64,000 nt of DNA from Pseudoselenomonas ruminantium (GTDB lineage: Bacteria; Bacillota; Negativicutes; Selenomonadales; Selenomonadaceae). This document shows positions 1 to 7,962 of this stretch, in pieces. Positions within the stretch are counted from its first letter, which is position 1. Each line of letters begins with the position of its first letter. The stretch spans positions 1 to 64,000 of the forward strand of contig NZ_FNJQ01000004.1 in the NCBI RefSeq assembly GCF_900104055.1, read 5' to 3'. The translations under genes and the position numbers were made by a program. The notes under the pieces are model-generated. The model ran no database searches. It had not been told where the DNA came from and saw nothing but the letters and a program-made list of their open reading frames with translations.

Positions 1-123
1 AATGTTGACCTTGCCGAGCGGGTCGTTTAGCGCAACCAGAAAAAGCACTCCCCCGTGAACCCCTGACTGCGCATGAGCGGGATACCTTTGCCACGAACTC
101 CCCGATAAACTGCAATTTAAAGA
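1..123. other. Unassigned left-edge sequence
   Basis: No gene can be supported here. The minus strand is open for about 38 codons to the window edge, but the translation is rich in Ser, Arg, Gly and Cys and resembles structured-RNA sequence read as protein. The stretch is GC-rich and is followed at once by a strong terminator-like hairpin, so it could be the 3' end of a transcript or RNA gene entering from the left. I could not match it to tmRNA, RNase P RNA, SRP RNA, 5S rRNA or 6S RNA from memory. Confidence 0.25.
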
Positions 124-157
124 AAGTCCGCTGACAACTTCGTCAGTGGACTTTTAG
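124..157. terminator. Rho-independent terminator, probably bidirectional
   Basis: A 12-bp stem (124-135 with 142-153, one G-U pair) encloses a six-base loop. It is followed by TTTT on the plus strand, and a T-rich stretch follows on the minus strand. It can end both a plus-strand transcript from the left edge and the minus-strand operon whose last stop codon is at 206. Confidence 0.75.
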
Positions 158-205
158 CGTTATAGGGGCTATTTTTTTACCGGTTCTTGCTGATTTAGCC
201 GGTGT

Positions 206-1138
206 TTATTGGGGGATAAGGCGGAACAAGATGGTATGGGCTGAGATAATCTGGGCGTGGCGGGCGAAGAAAATCAGGCCGTCATGCGGGGCGCGGATTT
301 CTTCGTATACTTCTGCCGTATATGGATCTACAATATTGGCGATGATTTCGCCGCTTTTGACCTGCTGGCCTACCTTGCGGCAGTGGAGCAGGATGCCTCC
401 GTAGCAGTTCCGTACGGTGAGAAGATTATTCTCTTTTATTTCCTGCGTCAGTGCCCCTGCTGGCAGCGCGGCGTCTTTAAGGAAGCCGTGACAGGCCAGA
501 AAGCGCAGAATGCTGTCTGTGGCTTCCTGTGCGCTTTCCTCGTCAATGAAATCGGTGGCCTTGGTATAGAGGGAAAAGGTACGGGTTTCCCAGACCTGCC
601 AGTTATAGTTCAAGGTGGTGGTGTCGTAGGGATGGGGCTTGCGGGTGATCAGATAGGGCAGGCCGAAGTCCAGCCCTTCCTCGTTATCCTGCCAGCCCGT
701 GTCCATAATGCGGATATGGGGCACGAAATCACCGGGCAGGTAGAGGCTGGTCAGATGGATGCCAAAGGTATAGCCCTTGAGCGCCGCAAAGATGCGGGCG
801 GCCAGCCGCTGGGTGGTTTCGCCTTTTTCATAGCCTGGGAACATGCGGTTGATATCCGTATTGTCCAAGGGCCAGAAGCGGCGGCTGACATTCATGGAGA
901 ACTGGCCCGCGCAGGGAATGACCAGGATGCCGCAATCATCTGCCAGTTTACCTGCGGCTTCCAGCTCGGAAAGCTGCTGTACCAATTTGGCCGCCGTATA
1001 CATCTGCTGGAACTCATCACCGCGGATGGCGCCCATCACCGCCAACGTCTTTTTCTCGCTGCCAAAAAAATAGCCATAGACCGGAATAGATTGACGGTAG
1101 GGCTGGGCATCTATCGTGAATAAAGTTTTTCTCTTCAT
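206..1138 (-). CDS. AstE/AspA-like M14-family protein with degenerate zinc site
   Basis: This is a succinylglutamate desuccinylase/aspartoacylase-family protein (310 aa), the last gene of the ATP-grasp operon. It overlaps the preceding paralogue by ATGA. In the paralogue the first metal motif is GTHGDE. Here the matching stretch is GAIRGDE, with Arg39 where the zinc His is expected, and the second motif reads GIHLTS instead of DIHAS, so its Asp is lost. Glu42 and His128 remain. The C-terminal third looks like the usual beta-rich domain (about residues 230-310). It may be a non-catalytic or substrate-binding partner of the gene above. Loss of hydrolase activity is inferred from the motif only. 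Confidence 0.75.
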   Translation of the reverse strand: MKRKTLFTIDAQPYRQSIPVYGYFFGSEKKTLAVMGAIRGDEFQQMYTAAKLVQQLSELEAAGKLADDCGILVIPCAGQFSMNVSRRFWPLDNTDINRMFPGYEKGETTQRLAARIFAALKGYTFGIHLTSLYLPGDFVPHIRIMDTGWQDNEEGLDFGLPYLITRKPHPYDTTTLNYNWQVWETRTFSLYTKATDFIDEESAQEATDSILRFLACHGFLKDAALPAGALTQEIKENNLLTVRNCYGGILLHCRKVGQQVKSGEIIANIVDPYTAEVYEEIRAPHDGLIFFARHAQIISAHTILFRLIPQ

Positions 1139-2073
1139 AGGGTAGTGCCTCCTAGTATCCGGGCAATCAGCGAGCCTTCATTGACCACCGGGTATTCCCG
1201 CAGGGTGAAGATAAGACCGCTGGCAGGGCTCTGCAGTTCTTCCCGGATTGTACCGGTCAGCGGGTCGGCAATTATGCCGATAAGCTCACCCTGCTCCAAA
1301 CGGTCGGCATGCTGTACCTTGGGGATAAAGATGCCCGAGGTATTGGCATTGACAAAGGAAACACTGCCGTCACTGCTGATGATGGGCGGCGCCACGGGCG
1401 GGGCCGGTTCGGTCAGCATTCCGAGTTTTGCCATCACAGAAAGGATTCCCGTAATCAGCTGGTCGCCGTAACTGCGGGTAATCCGCATGCCAACGCCCAT
1501 TTCTACCACGAGAGTGGGCGTACCGATGGCGTTGAGGCTGTAGGCCAAAGTGCTTTCCAGCACTGTGGCGGCGCTGTGAATCCAAAGAAAGTCCATGTTC
1601 AGATGCCTGGCCAGCGGCACCAAGGTTTCGGCACTGATTTCGTTGATGCGCACTTGGGGGATTTCCCGCAGGAAGATATTGCTGGCATGGATGTCAATGC
1701 AGAGGTCGGCACCGGCAATATCTTCCACGATGCCATGGGCGATGTATTCGTACATGGTCTCGTCCGGACTCCCTGGGAAAATCCGGTTCATGTCCAGGTC
1801 GAATCCCGGTAGTCCTCGGTATATCGTGCTGATGCCCAAGGGGTTCAGCGCCGGGTATATATCTACCGTACCGCAGAGGGCGGGCAGTTTTTTTTTCAGT
1901 ACCCGGGCCAGCTGGAAGGCCACATACTGACCTTCCAGTTCATCTCCATGGGTGCCGGTGACGATGGCCAGCCGGTGCTTGTGCGGCTCCTGGCCTTCGA
2001 TGCGGTTCTTTTGTATCACGAGTGTCTCGCCCACGGGCAGGCGGGCGGACACCACTTCTTCAATCATATTCAT
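1135..2073 (-). CDS. Succinylglutamate desuccinylase/aspartoacylase family zinc hydrolase
   Basis: This 312-aa M14-like metallohydrolase has the expected zinc and catalytic residues: His42 and Glu45 in GTHGDELEG, His129 in DIHAS, and a later Glu191 in VVEMG. Family members hydrolyse acyl-amino acid or peptide-like amide bonds. The start follows a GGAGG-type site and overlaps the transglutaminase-like gene by ATGA, implying translational coupling. In an operon with an ATP-grasp amide ligase, a plausible role is trimming or removing the amino-acid group that the ligase adds. The substrate is unknown. Confidence 0.8.
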   Translation of the reverse strand: MNMIEEVVSARLPVGETLVIQKNRIEGQEPHKHRLAIVTGTHGDELEGQYVAFQLARVLKKKLPALCGTVDIYPALNPLGISTIYRGLPGFDLDMNRIFPGSPDETMYEYIAHGIVEDIAGADLCIDIHASNIFLREIPQVRINEISAETLVPLARHLNMDFLWIHSAATVLESTLAYSLNAIGTPTLVVEMGVGMRITRSYGDQLITGILSVMAKLGMLTEPAPPVAPPIISSDGSVSFVNANTSGIFIPKVQHADRLEQGELIGIIADPLTGTIREELQSPASGLIFTLREYPVVNEGSLIARILGGTTL

Positions 2074-2846
2074 GCCTCCGTCACTTTCATAAATACGGTT
2101 TGGAGCTGATCGGCTTTGCCGGAAAACATCCCTCGTTCCAGTGGGCAGTCGTTGTAATCCCGGCCCACGCAGAACTTGAGATAGCCTTCGTCGGCAGGGC
2201 AGTCCCTTGTTGGATCAAGTCCGTGCCAGAAGCCATCGGCCCAGATTTCTGCCCAGGCATGGCTGGCCCCTTCGCCGAGGGGCAGGCCACTGACATAGCG
2301 GGCGGGGATATGGGCCATGCGGCACAGCGTCAGGAAAACATGGACGTAATCCTGACAGACGCCAGTGCCCTGTTGGAAAGCCTCGGCGGCAGAGGTAGAC
2401 ACGTCCGTTTTGCCCGGGGCATAGGTAAAGTGGCGGTGTACCCGGGCCGCCAACCGTTTGGCTGTTTCCAGGGTTCCCTGCTTTATGGGCAGGGCGGCAA
2501 AGAAATCCTCCAGCTCCTTGGTGGGCTGCGTCAGCGGGGAAGGATAGAGATAATAGGGCGCCGCAGGGGCTTTTTCCCGCTGCGTATCATCGCGATAGCC
2601 TTTTCCCTGCAGGGTATAATGGAATATTTTGTGGGGCTTTTCCACCCGGCCGGCGCAGTAGCGGTTGCCGAAGGCATCCTTGCCCAGACTGGATACCGTA
2701 CATTCCGGCAGCAGGGACAGGGAATGTTTTTCTATTTTCTGCTCCGGCAAATCGGCGGGCAGGCAGCGCAGGAGAAATTCGTGTTCCGTAATGGGTTGGG
2801 AAAATTCCAGTTTCGTATCAAAGTAAAATTCCAGAGAACGTCCCAT
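2070..2846 (-). CDS. Transglutaminase-like cysteine protease domain protein
   Basis: The 258-aa protein has an N-terminal beta-rich region (about 1-105), as in bacterial COG1305 proteins, followed by a transglutaminase core. The catalytic triad is visible: Cys164 in GVCQDYVH, His196 in SHAWAE and Asp211 in LDPTRD. Such proteins in this genomic setting are thought to act as peptidases or amide-transfer enzymes. The ATG at 2846 has a good AGGAGG site. The gene lies 31 bp after the alpha-E gene and is coupled to the AstE-like pair. No signal peptide is seen, so it is probably cytoplasmic. Confidence 0.85.
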   Translation of the reverse strand: MGRSLEFYFDTKLEFSQPITEHEFLLRCLPADLPEQKIEKHSLSLLPECTVSSLGKDAFGNRYCAGRVEKPHKIFHYTLQGKGYRDDTQREKAPAAPYYLYPSPLTQPTKELEDFFAALPIKQGTLETAKRLAARVHRHFTYAPGKTDVSTSAAEAFQQGTGVCQDYVHVFLTLCRMAHIPARYVSGLPLGEGASHAWAEIWADGFWHGLDPTRDCPADEGYLKFCVGRDYNDCPLERGMFSGKADQLQTVFMKVTEA

Positions 2847-2877
2847 GGCCGTTCGCCTCCTTTTCAGCAGCTAAATT

Positions 2878-3549
2878 TCAAAGGGAAAAATACGCTTCTA
2901 CCGCCCGCAACAGAGTCAGGCGATTATCTCCTTTCAGGGGCAGCGGCGTGTCCTTGATAATCTTGAAGCACTCCGGTGCTGGCGTCAGCCTGGCCCGCTT
3001 GGTGCGATAGAGGAGCCGTCCCACCTCGGTGGGCAGGAATTCCAGACGCCAGCCCAGGCGCAAGTAGAGGCTCAGCCGTTCCACGCTGGCGCCGCATTTG
3101 ATGATGTTGCGCACTTCCATATCGGGAATGCAGTCATCATAACAGCCCCGGAAGGCCAGAATGTAATCGATGGTGCGCTGCAGCGGCAGAGTGGGTGAGA
3201 GGCTGCCAATGCCGCTGTCCATGGCGGTGACGGCCAGTTCCAGATAGGACAGGGTGCGGCTGCCGATGGTTTCTCGCAGCATCATGCCATTACCCAGCAT
3301 ATTGTCCGCCGCCATGCGCAGGGAGTCGGGATTGGTACTGTCAAAGACATAATCCTGCAGGAATTCCTCGGCGGAAAGATAGAAGCAGTCAATCTCCAAG
3401 GCCTTGCAGAACGTCTTGTAATCGGGGGGCTCCCCATCAATCACTTTGTCATACCAGCTCCAGAGATAGGTGAGCGTGGTAACCGTGCGTTCGTAGTAGC
3501 GTCCCAGCCAGAAGAGCCGGGAGGCTTTGCTTAATGGCATAGAATCCAT
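2878..3549 (-). CDS. Alpha-E domain protein (COG2307-like)
   Basis: This is a short, mostly helical protein (223 aa) beginning with a motif typical of the alpha-E family, SRLFWLGRYYER (about residues 10-21). The family is found almost only beside circularly permuted ATP-grasp ligases and transglutaminase-like genes. Its biochemical function is not established, though an accessory or scaffold role has been proposed. It overlaps the end of the ATP-grasp gene by 19 bp. The family is often near 300 aa, so this is a compact version. A GGAGGAGG ribosome site lies upstream, and an internal ATG at 3540 is an alternative start. Confidence 0.8.
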   Translation of the reverse strand: MDSMPLSKASRLFWLGRYYERTVTTLTYLWSWYDKVIDGEPPDYKTFCKALEIDCFYLSAEEFLQDYVFDSTNPDSLRMAADNMLGNGMMLRETIGSRTLSYLELAVTAMDSGIGSLSPTLPLQRTIDYILAFRGCYDDCIPDMEVRNIIKCGASVERLSLYLRLGWRLEFLPTEVGRLLYRTKRARLTPAPECFKIIKDTPLPLKGDNRLTLLRAVEAYFSL

Positions 3550-4841
3550 GTGTCCTTGAAACCTCCTCCTTGTGACGAGTTGACAACGAAGCTGTCGGGA
3601 TTGCGGGAAAAGCGGGTAAGGCCGCTGGGCCAGACCACGGGCTTTTCCGCCGTGAGGACAAAGGCCCTGAGGTCAGCCTTGCGCTGGACGATTTCCTCTC
3701 CTTCGGTCACGGGCATATCCTGGAAATCCACTACCTCCTGCGCGATAAAGCGGCGGGGAGAGGTGCGGATGGCAGCTTTTAGTTCATCGAGCTGGCCCTT
3801 GGTGAGGTCTTCGCCGAAGATGACACCATAGCCACCTGCTTCCGACACATCCTTGACGACCAGCTGGCCAATATGCTCCATGACAAAGGCAAAATCCTCG
3901 GGAAAATAGGGCAGGTAAGTCGGGGCGTTCTTGAGGATGGGCTCCTCGCCCAGATAATAGGAAACCATGCGGGGCACGAAGTAATAGATGCCCTTGTCAT
4001 CGGCCACGCCATTGCCCGGCGTGTTGAGGATGGCCACATTGCCGGCCATATAGGCATCCATCAGATTGGGAATGCCAATCAGGGACGAGGCCTCGAAGAA
4101 CAAGGGATCAAGATACTCATCGCTGATTCGGCGGTAAAGGGCGCCCACCTGAGTGGCCCCGCAGCTGGTATGGCAGTAAAGCTTGCGGTTCTCTACAAAG
4201 AGGTCGCCGCTTTCTGCCAGCACAGCGCCTGCCTGCTCGGCCAGATAGGCATGTTCAAAATAGGCGGCATTATAACGGCCGGGCGTGAAGATGACGTTGA
4301 TGCCGCCGGTGTTCACATAGTCCATGGTATGCTTGAGCAGTTTGCCATAGTCCCGGTTGTCTACCACCCGGTGCTGCCGGAAGGTGGCAGGGCTGCAGCG
4401 GCGGCAGAGTGTCCGGGCAATCAACGGATAGGAGGCCCCGGAGGGAATGCGCAAATTGTCCTCCAGCACATACCATTCCCCGTCCTTGCCCAAAACCAGA
4501 TCGATGCCGGAAATATGGCTGTAACGATCCTTGGGCGGTGTGATGTCCTCACATTGGGCCAGATATCCCGGCGAGCGGTAGACGAACTCCTCCGGCACGA
4601 TCTTGTCCTTGATGATCTTCTTCTCGTGGTAAATGTCATAGAGAAAATGATTTAAGGCGGCCACCCGCTGGGCAAGGCCCTTTTCCAACTGCCGGAAATC
4701 GTCAGCGGCAATTTGCCGGGGATGGGGATCAAAGGGGAACAGCCTTTCCTTGAAATTGCCATCCTTGTAAATCCCAAATTTTACGCCATAACGGGCGAGC
4801 TGCTCATTGATTTCATCTTTATGGGCTAGTAATGCGTCCAT
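3531..4841 (-). CDS. Circularly permuted ATP-grasp ligase (COG2308-like)
   Basis: This is the first gene of the five-gene minus-strand operon (436 aa). Family signatures are clear: EDNLRIPSGASYPL, TPGRYNAAYFEHAYLA, GNGVADDKGIYYFVPRM and VVKDVSEAGGYGVIFG, the last carrying the Lys-and-Gly-rich ATP-grasp element. Family members are predicted amide or peptide ligases that join amino acids or modify peptides with ATP. The product is unknown. The ATG at 4841 follows TAGGAGGGAG. Upstream lie a consensus-like promoter and a structured, terminator-containing leader, which suggests the operon is regulated by attenuation. Confidence 0.85.
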   Translation of the reverse strand: MDALLAHKDEINEQLARYGVKFGIYKDGNFKERLFPFDPHPRQIAADDFRQLEKGLAQRVAALNHFLYDIYHEKKIIKDKIVPEEFVYRSPGYLAQCEDITPPKDRYSHISGIDLVLGKDGEWYVLEDNLRIPSGASYPLIARTLCRRCSPATFRQHRVVDNRDYGKLLKHTMDYVNTGGINVIFTPGRYNAAYFEHAYLAEQAGAVLAESGDLFVENRKLYCHTSCGATQVGALYRRISDEYLDPLFFEASSLIGIPNLMDAYMAGNVAILNTPGNGVADDKGIYYFVPRMVSYYLGEEPILKNAPTYLPYFPEDFAFVMEHIGQLVVKDVSEAGGYGVIFGEDLTKGQLDELKAAIRTSPRRFIAQEVVDFQDMPVTEGEEIVQRKADLRAFVLTAEKPVVWPSGLTRFSRNPDSFVVNSSQGGGFKDTWILCH

Positions 4842-5042
4842 ATCGTCTCCCTCCTAGTCTTTTTCGGGCAAAGCAAAAAGTGCCTGACGGGCGGGGATAA
4901 ACCGCCACAGTCAGACACCTTTGTCCTGCCTTTGGTAGATGTGTATAGGCCGATAGCGTGTTATCCAAGGAGCGGGAAAGACAGAATAAAAGCCCGGACG
5001 AATCATTATCATTCGTCCGGGCTTCGTTGCCACGCTATCGAT
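4842..5042 (-). promoter_or_regulatory. Structured 5' leader, riboswitch-like, of the ATP-grasp operon
   Basis: The likely transcript starts just downstream of the -10 box at 5049-5054. Its first bases form a perfect 10-bp helix, 5031-5040 with 4951-4960. Inside it sits a perfect 14-bp hairpin, 5011-5024 with 4990-5003. Some 30 nt later comes a 9-bp stem, 4910-4918 with 4880-4888, ending in a U run before the ribosome site. A 5' closing helix, an inner hairpin, then a terminator is the layout of a cis-regulatory RNA. It matches no riboswitch class I can recall (cobalamin, TPP, SAM, glycine, M-box, ykkC and T-box were considered). The inner hairpin could instead be the rqcH terminator. Confidence 0.5.
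4875..4918 (-). terminator. Leader terminator upstream of the ATP-grasp gene
   Basis: On the minus strand a 9-bp stem (GTGTCTGAC with GTCAGGCAC, one U-G pair) has an additional GGCGG/CCGCC pairing inside it and is followed by TTTTTG. It ends about 35 bp before the start codon at 4841, so it sits where an attenuator would act. Confidence 0.65.
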
Positions 5043-5048
5043 GCTTTT

Positions 5049-5078
5049 ATTTTACGCGGAAAGACACATGTTTGTCAA
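5049..5078 (-). promoter_or_regulatory. Sigma-70-type promoter for the ATP-grasp operon
   Basis: On the minus strand TTGACA (5073-5078) and TAAAAT (5049-5054) are separated by 18 bp. The predicted start lies at the 5' edge of the leader helix, which supports the leader model. Predicted by eye only. Confidence 0.6.
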
Positions 5079-5091
5079 TAAAAATATTTGC

Positions 5092-5132
5092 GATTACAAA
5101 TTGCATATGTTTGCGGCCGCAAAACTGTAATC
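5092..5132. repeat. Nested inverted repeats between rqcH and the leader promoter
   Basis: A perfect 14-bp palindrome, TTTGCGGCCGCAAA (5110-5123), lies between the arms of an outer inverted repeat, GATTACA (5092-5098) and TGTAATC (5126-5132). There is no U run, so it is not an obvious terminator. It lies about 15 bp upstream of the -35 box of the ATP-grasp operon and just after the rqcH stop codon, a suitable place for a regulator-binding site. Confidence 0.4.
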
Positions 5133-5144
5133 ATGTTCATGGGG

Positions 5145-6908
5145 TTATGCTTGGGGATCCTGGGCCAGGATAGGGGCCAGTTCCTGTTCATCCGGGGTGA
5201 TGTAGAGGGTTTTCTGATTGGTGAAAATCACAAAGCCCGGTTTGCTGCCGGAAGGTTTCTTGACGTAGCGGATTTCCGTATAGTCCACGGGAACCTTGGA
5301 GGAGCCCTGTGCCTTGCTGAAATGGGCGGCAAGGCTGGCGGCTAAAAGAATATTATCCTCGCTAAGTTCTTCGCCGCCATTGCGTACGATCACATGGGAA
5401 CCGGGGATGTTCTGGGTATGAAACCAAGTATCATTGAAGCTGGCGGTCTTGCAGGTCAGTTTGTCGTTCTGGTAGTTGTTCTTGCCCACAAGGATCTGCA
5501 GGCCGTCTGGTGTAGTGAAGCGGAAGGGATGGGAGGGCTTGTCGTTGTTCTTGCGCTTGAGTTTTTCGCGCAGGTAGCCGCCCTCTACGAGTTCATTATG
5601 GATTTCGGCGATTTCGCCGAGGCTCGATGAAGCGGAGAGGGATGCTTCAATGCTTTCGAGATAGCTGATGGAAGCTTCGCATTCCTGCCGCTGTACCTGC
5701 AAAAGTTCCTGGGCGCGTTTGAGCTTGTCGTATTTTTTGTAGCAAAGCTGCATATTCTGGATGATGGTGAAACGCTGGTCGAGGGGAATCGTGATTTCCT
5801 CGCCGGTTTCACTGTAGATATTGACCACGGTGATTTCAGCATCTTCATGGTCATTATATTGATACTGATAGGTCATAAGGTTGTCGCCGCGGACTTTGTA
5901 TTCCTCGGCATTTTCGGCGGCGGCTATTTCCTCATCGAGCTTCACCAGCTTGTTTTCGGCGCGGTGCAGTTCGTTCTTCACGAGTTTCTTGAAGCGGTCC
6001 TTATCGGGCAGCACATAGCTGCCGGCCAGTGCGCTGGCCTTTTCGAGCATGGCGCTGATGGTATCGAAGTCCAATGTGACAGCCTGAGGCAGATAGTGGA
6101 GGGGGAAGGAGGCCATGGCCAGCACTTTCTGGTTTTCGTCCATCAGGATTACGGGCTGGGCTTCTTCACTGCTGGCGGCCTGGCGGATTTCGGCCAAAGC
6201 CTGCTCGATGGAAGTAAAGTCAGCTTCGTCCAATGTATTCAACCTGGTGCTCGGAGCAAAGCCCGCGCAGAAGCAGACTTCCTTAGCTGACACGGGGCCA
6301 AAGCCCATGCAGGCGCCAAGGATGGCTTTGTCGAGACGTTCTTGGCTGTCTGTTTCTTTGATGCGCTCCATGACTTGAGCCAGGTCTGTGGCAAAGAGGT
6401 CGAGCTTATCCTGCCCCGGGGGCAGTTCATAGGCATCGCCGGGCAGTACTGTGCGCACGCGGCTGCTGTTGCTGCCAATCTTGCGCAGAGCATCGATGAT
6501 AGTGCCATCCTGTACGAGGATGATATTGCTGTATTTGCCCATGAGTTCCATGACGAGCGTCTTGGTCACGATCTTGCCGCCCGCGGCAATGGAGTCCACA
6601 TCCATCAGGATCAGACGGTCAAGGCCGTGTTGACGGATAGCGGCAATGCGGCCGGTTTCCAGCTGCTTGCGGAGAACCATGCAGAATACGGGCGGTTCGG
6701 GCGGATTTTCCAGATTCTTGGCCATGATATGGGCGGCAGGATTCTGGGAATTGATGCTGATATGCAGTTGATGGTTCTGCCCCGGCTGGCGGATGGACAG
6801 GACGATGGATTGTTTATTGGGTTGGGTGATCTTATCGATGCGGCCCCCGGCAAGCTTGTCATTCAGCTCGCGCACGAGAGGACGCATGGAAAAGCCGTCA
6901 AGACTCAT
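5145..6908 (-). CDS. rqcH: NFACT-family ribosome quality control protein RqcH
   Basis: This 587-aa protein matches the bacterial Rqc2/NEMF/FbpA family over its full length. An N-terminal NFACT-N domain starts MSLDGFSMRPLVRELN, a long coiled-coil middle follows (about 290-440), and the C-terminal NFACT-R domain contains the HTQNIPGSHVIVRN stretch (about 505-520). RqcH binds obstructed 50S subunits carrying peptidyl-tRNA and recruits tRNA-Ala to add alanine tails that mark stalled chains for degradation. Older annotations call it a fibronectin-binding protein. The ATG at 6908 follows AAGGAG. It lies 65 bp after the GalT-like gene on the same strand. Confidence 0.92.
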   Translation of the reverse strand: MSLDGFSMRPLVRELNDKLAGGRIDKITQPNKQSIVLSIRQPGQNHQLHISINSQNPAAHIMAKNLENPPEPPVFCMVLRKQLETGRIAAIRQHGLDRLILMDVDSIAAGGKIVTKTLVMELMGKYSNIILVQDGTIIDALRKIGSNSSRVRTVLPGDAYELPPGQDKLDLFATDLAQVMERIKETDSQERLDKAILGACMGFGPVSAKEVCFCAGFAPSTRLNTLDEADFTSIEQALAEIRQAASSEEAQPVILMDENQKVLAMASFPLHYLPQAVTLDFDTISAMLEKASALAGSYVLPDKDRFKKLVKNELHRAENKLVKLDEEIAAAENAEEYKVRGDNLMTYQYQYNDHEDAEITVVNIYSETGEEITIPLDQRFTIIQNMQLCYKKYDKLKRAQELLQVQRQECEASISYLESIEASLSASSSLGEIAEIHNELVEGGYLREKLKRKNNDKPSHPFRFTTPDGLQILVGKNNYQNDKLTCKTASFNDTWFHTQNIPGSHVIVRNGGEELSEDNILLAASLAAHFSKAQGSSKVPVDYTEIRYVKKPSGSKPGFVIFTNQKTLYITPDEQELAPILAQDPQA

Positions 6909-6973
6909 AGTGGTAAATCTCCTTGTATTACGAAATATAGATTAAATCATTATACTTTAGGTGCGGGGAACGG

Positions 6974-7759
6974 TCAAACCTCAGCGAAATACAACTGGCG
7001 GATGTTTTGGGCTGCTTCCCGGATATTGGTGGGACGCACATGGACGCCATAACCGATGAACAACGGCGGTGTGGCAAAGCGCGGCACGATCTTTCCATAG
7101 ATTTGCCCGGCCAGCTGATAGAAAAAGATATTGTAGCTTTGCACGCGTCCCTTGTGGAATTGACTGGTCAGATAACGTGTTCCGGTTTGCAGGAAATGAG
7201 CCATAGCCTGGATGGCGCAATCGCTTTCAATTTCCTGCGGTACGATATTCAGTTCCCAGAAGCCAATCCGCGGACTCGTGGAAATATTGAATTCTACATT
7301 ATGTTCCGTGGTAATGATTTCACCGGAAAATTCCTCCGGGTAAACCTGCAGGGGCTGATTTAGATGGGGGAAGGCCACGATTTGCATATGGGGATGTCGG
7401 ATCGTGCCCCCGGACAGGGGGCCATAGTTTTTGAAGAAGACCACATCCGCGTATTTTCCGGAATGCAGCATTGCCTGCCAGTGATGAAGGCCAAAGCGCA
7501 ACAGTCTTTGCATATGTTCGGGGCTGTAATCCGGGATATCGCTCTGGCAGATGTCGCTTTCAATCAGCACGAATTGTTCTGTGCCGGCAAGGACATTATA
7601 TTTATTGCGCAGGAGGATGATGGGGCCATCGGTCGCTATGATGTCGGTCAGTTCCTCGGGATGGCAAAAAGGACAGTAGTTATCCGGATGACGGATGGTC
7701 TCCGGTTTCTGCCGTCCGATTTTCATATCAAAGTCGATGAGATTATATGGTAAAGCCAT
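6974..7759 (-). CDS. GalT-like / DUF4931 HIT-superfamily protein
   Basis: The 261-aa protein resembles galactose-1-phosphate uridylyltransferase-like proteins of the DUF4931 type. A CPFC pair at residues 31-34 may bind zinc, and GGTIRHPHMQIVAF (about 118-131) carries the HPHxQ nucleotidyl-transfer motif of the GalT branch. It is shorter than true GalT (about 350 aa) and no galactose genes are nearby, so its substrate is unknown. The ATG at 7759 follows GGGAGG. The divergent chemoreceptor gene begins about 200 bp away. Confidence 0.75.
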   Translation of the reverse strand: MALPYNLIDFDMKIGRQKPETIRHPDNYCPFCHPEELTDIIATDGPIILLRNKYNVLAGTEQFVLIESDICQSDIPDYSPEHMQRLLRFGLHHWQAMLHSGKYADVVFFKNYGPLSGGTIRHPHMQIVAFPHLNQPLQVYPEEFSGEIITTEHNVEFNISTSPRIGFWELNIVPQEIESDCAIQAMAHFLQTGTRYLTSQFHKGRVQSYNIFFYQLAGQIYGKIVPRFATPPLFIGYGVHVRPTNIREAAQNIRQLYFAEV

Positions 7760-7962
7760 GATTTTTCCTCCCTGGTGCGCCCGTCGTTAAGTCCTAGTTT
7801 AGCACAGTGATTCTGGAAAAACAATGAAGGATGAGATTCGCCGATTTTTTACAAAAATTTATGAATCGAGCGATAATTCTAGCAGGAAAAATTTACCCTC
7901 CTGTCGTATAAGAAAAGCAAGTGTAGTGAGGTGTATAGGAAGTGCATAAAGGAGATGAGGGA

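Noticed and set aside
4880-4930. A plus-strand stretch, CCGCCACAGTCAGACACC then TCCTGCC, resembling part of a cobalamin riboswitch
   Set aside because: The GCCACTG box is imperfect, the GGGAA and GGTGAAATCC core elements are absent, and there is no plus-strand gene downstream. The pairing is better explained as the minus-strand leader terminator.
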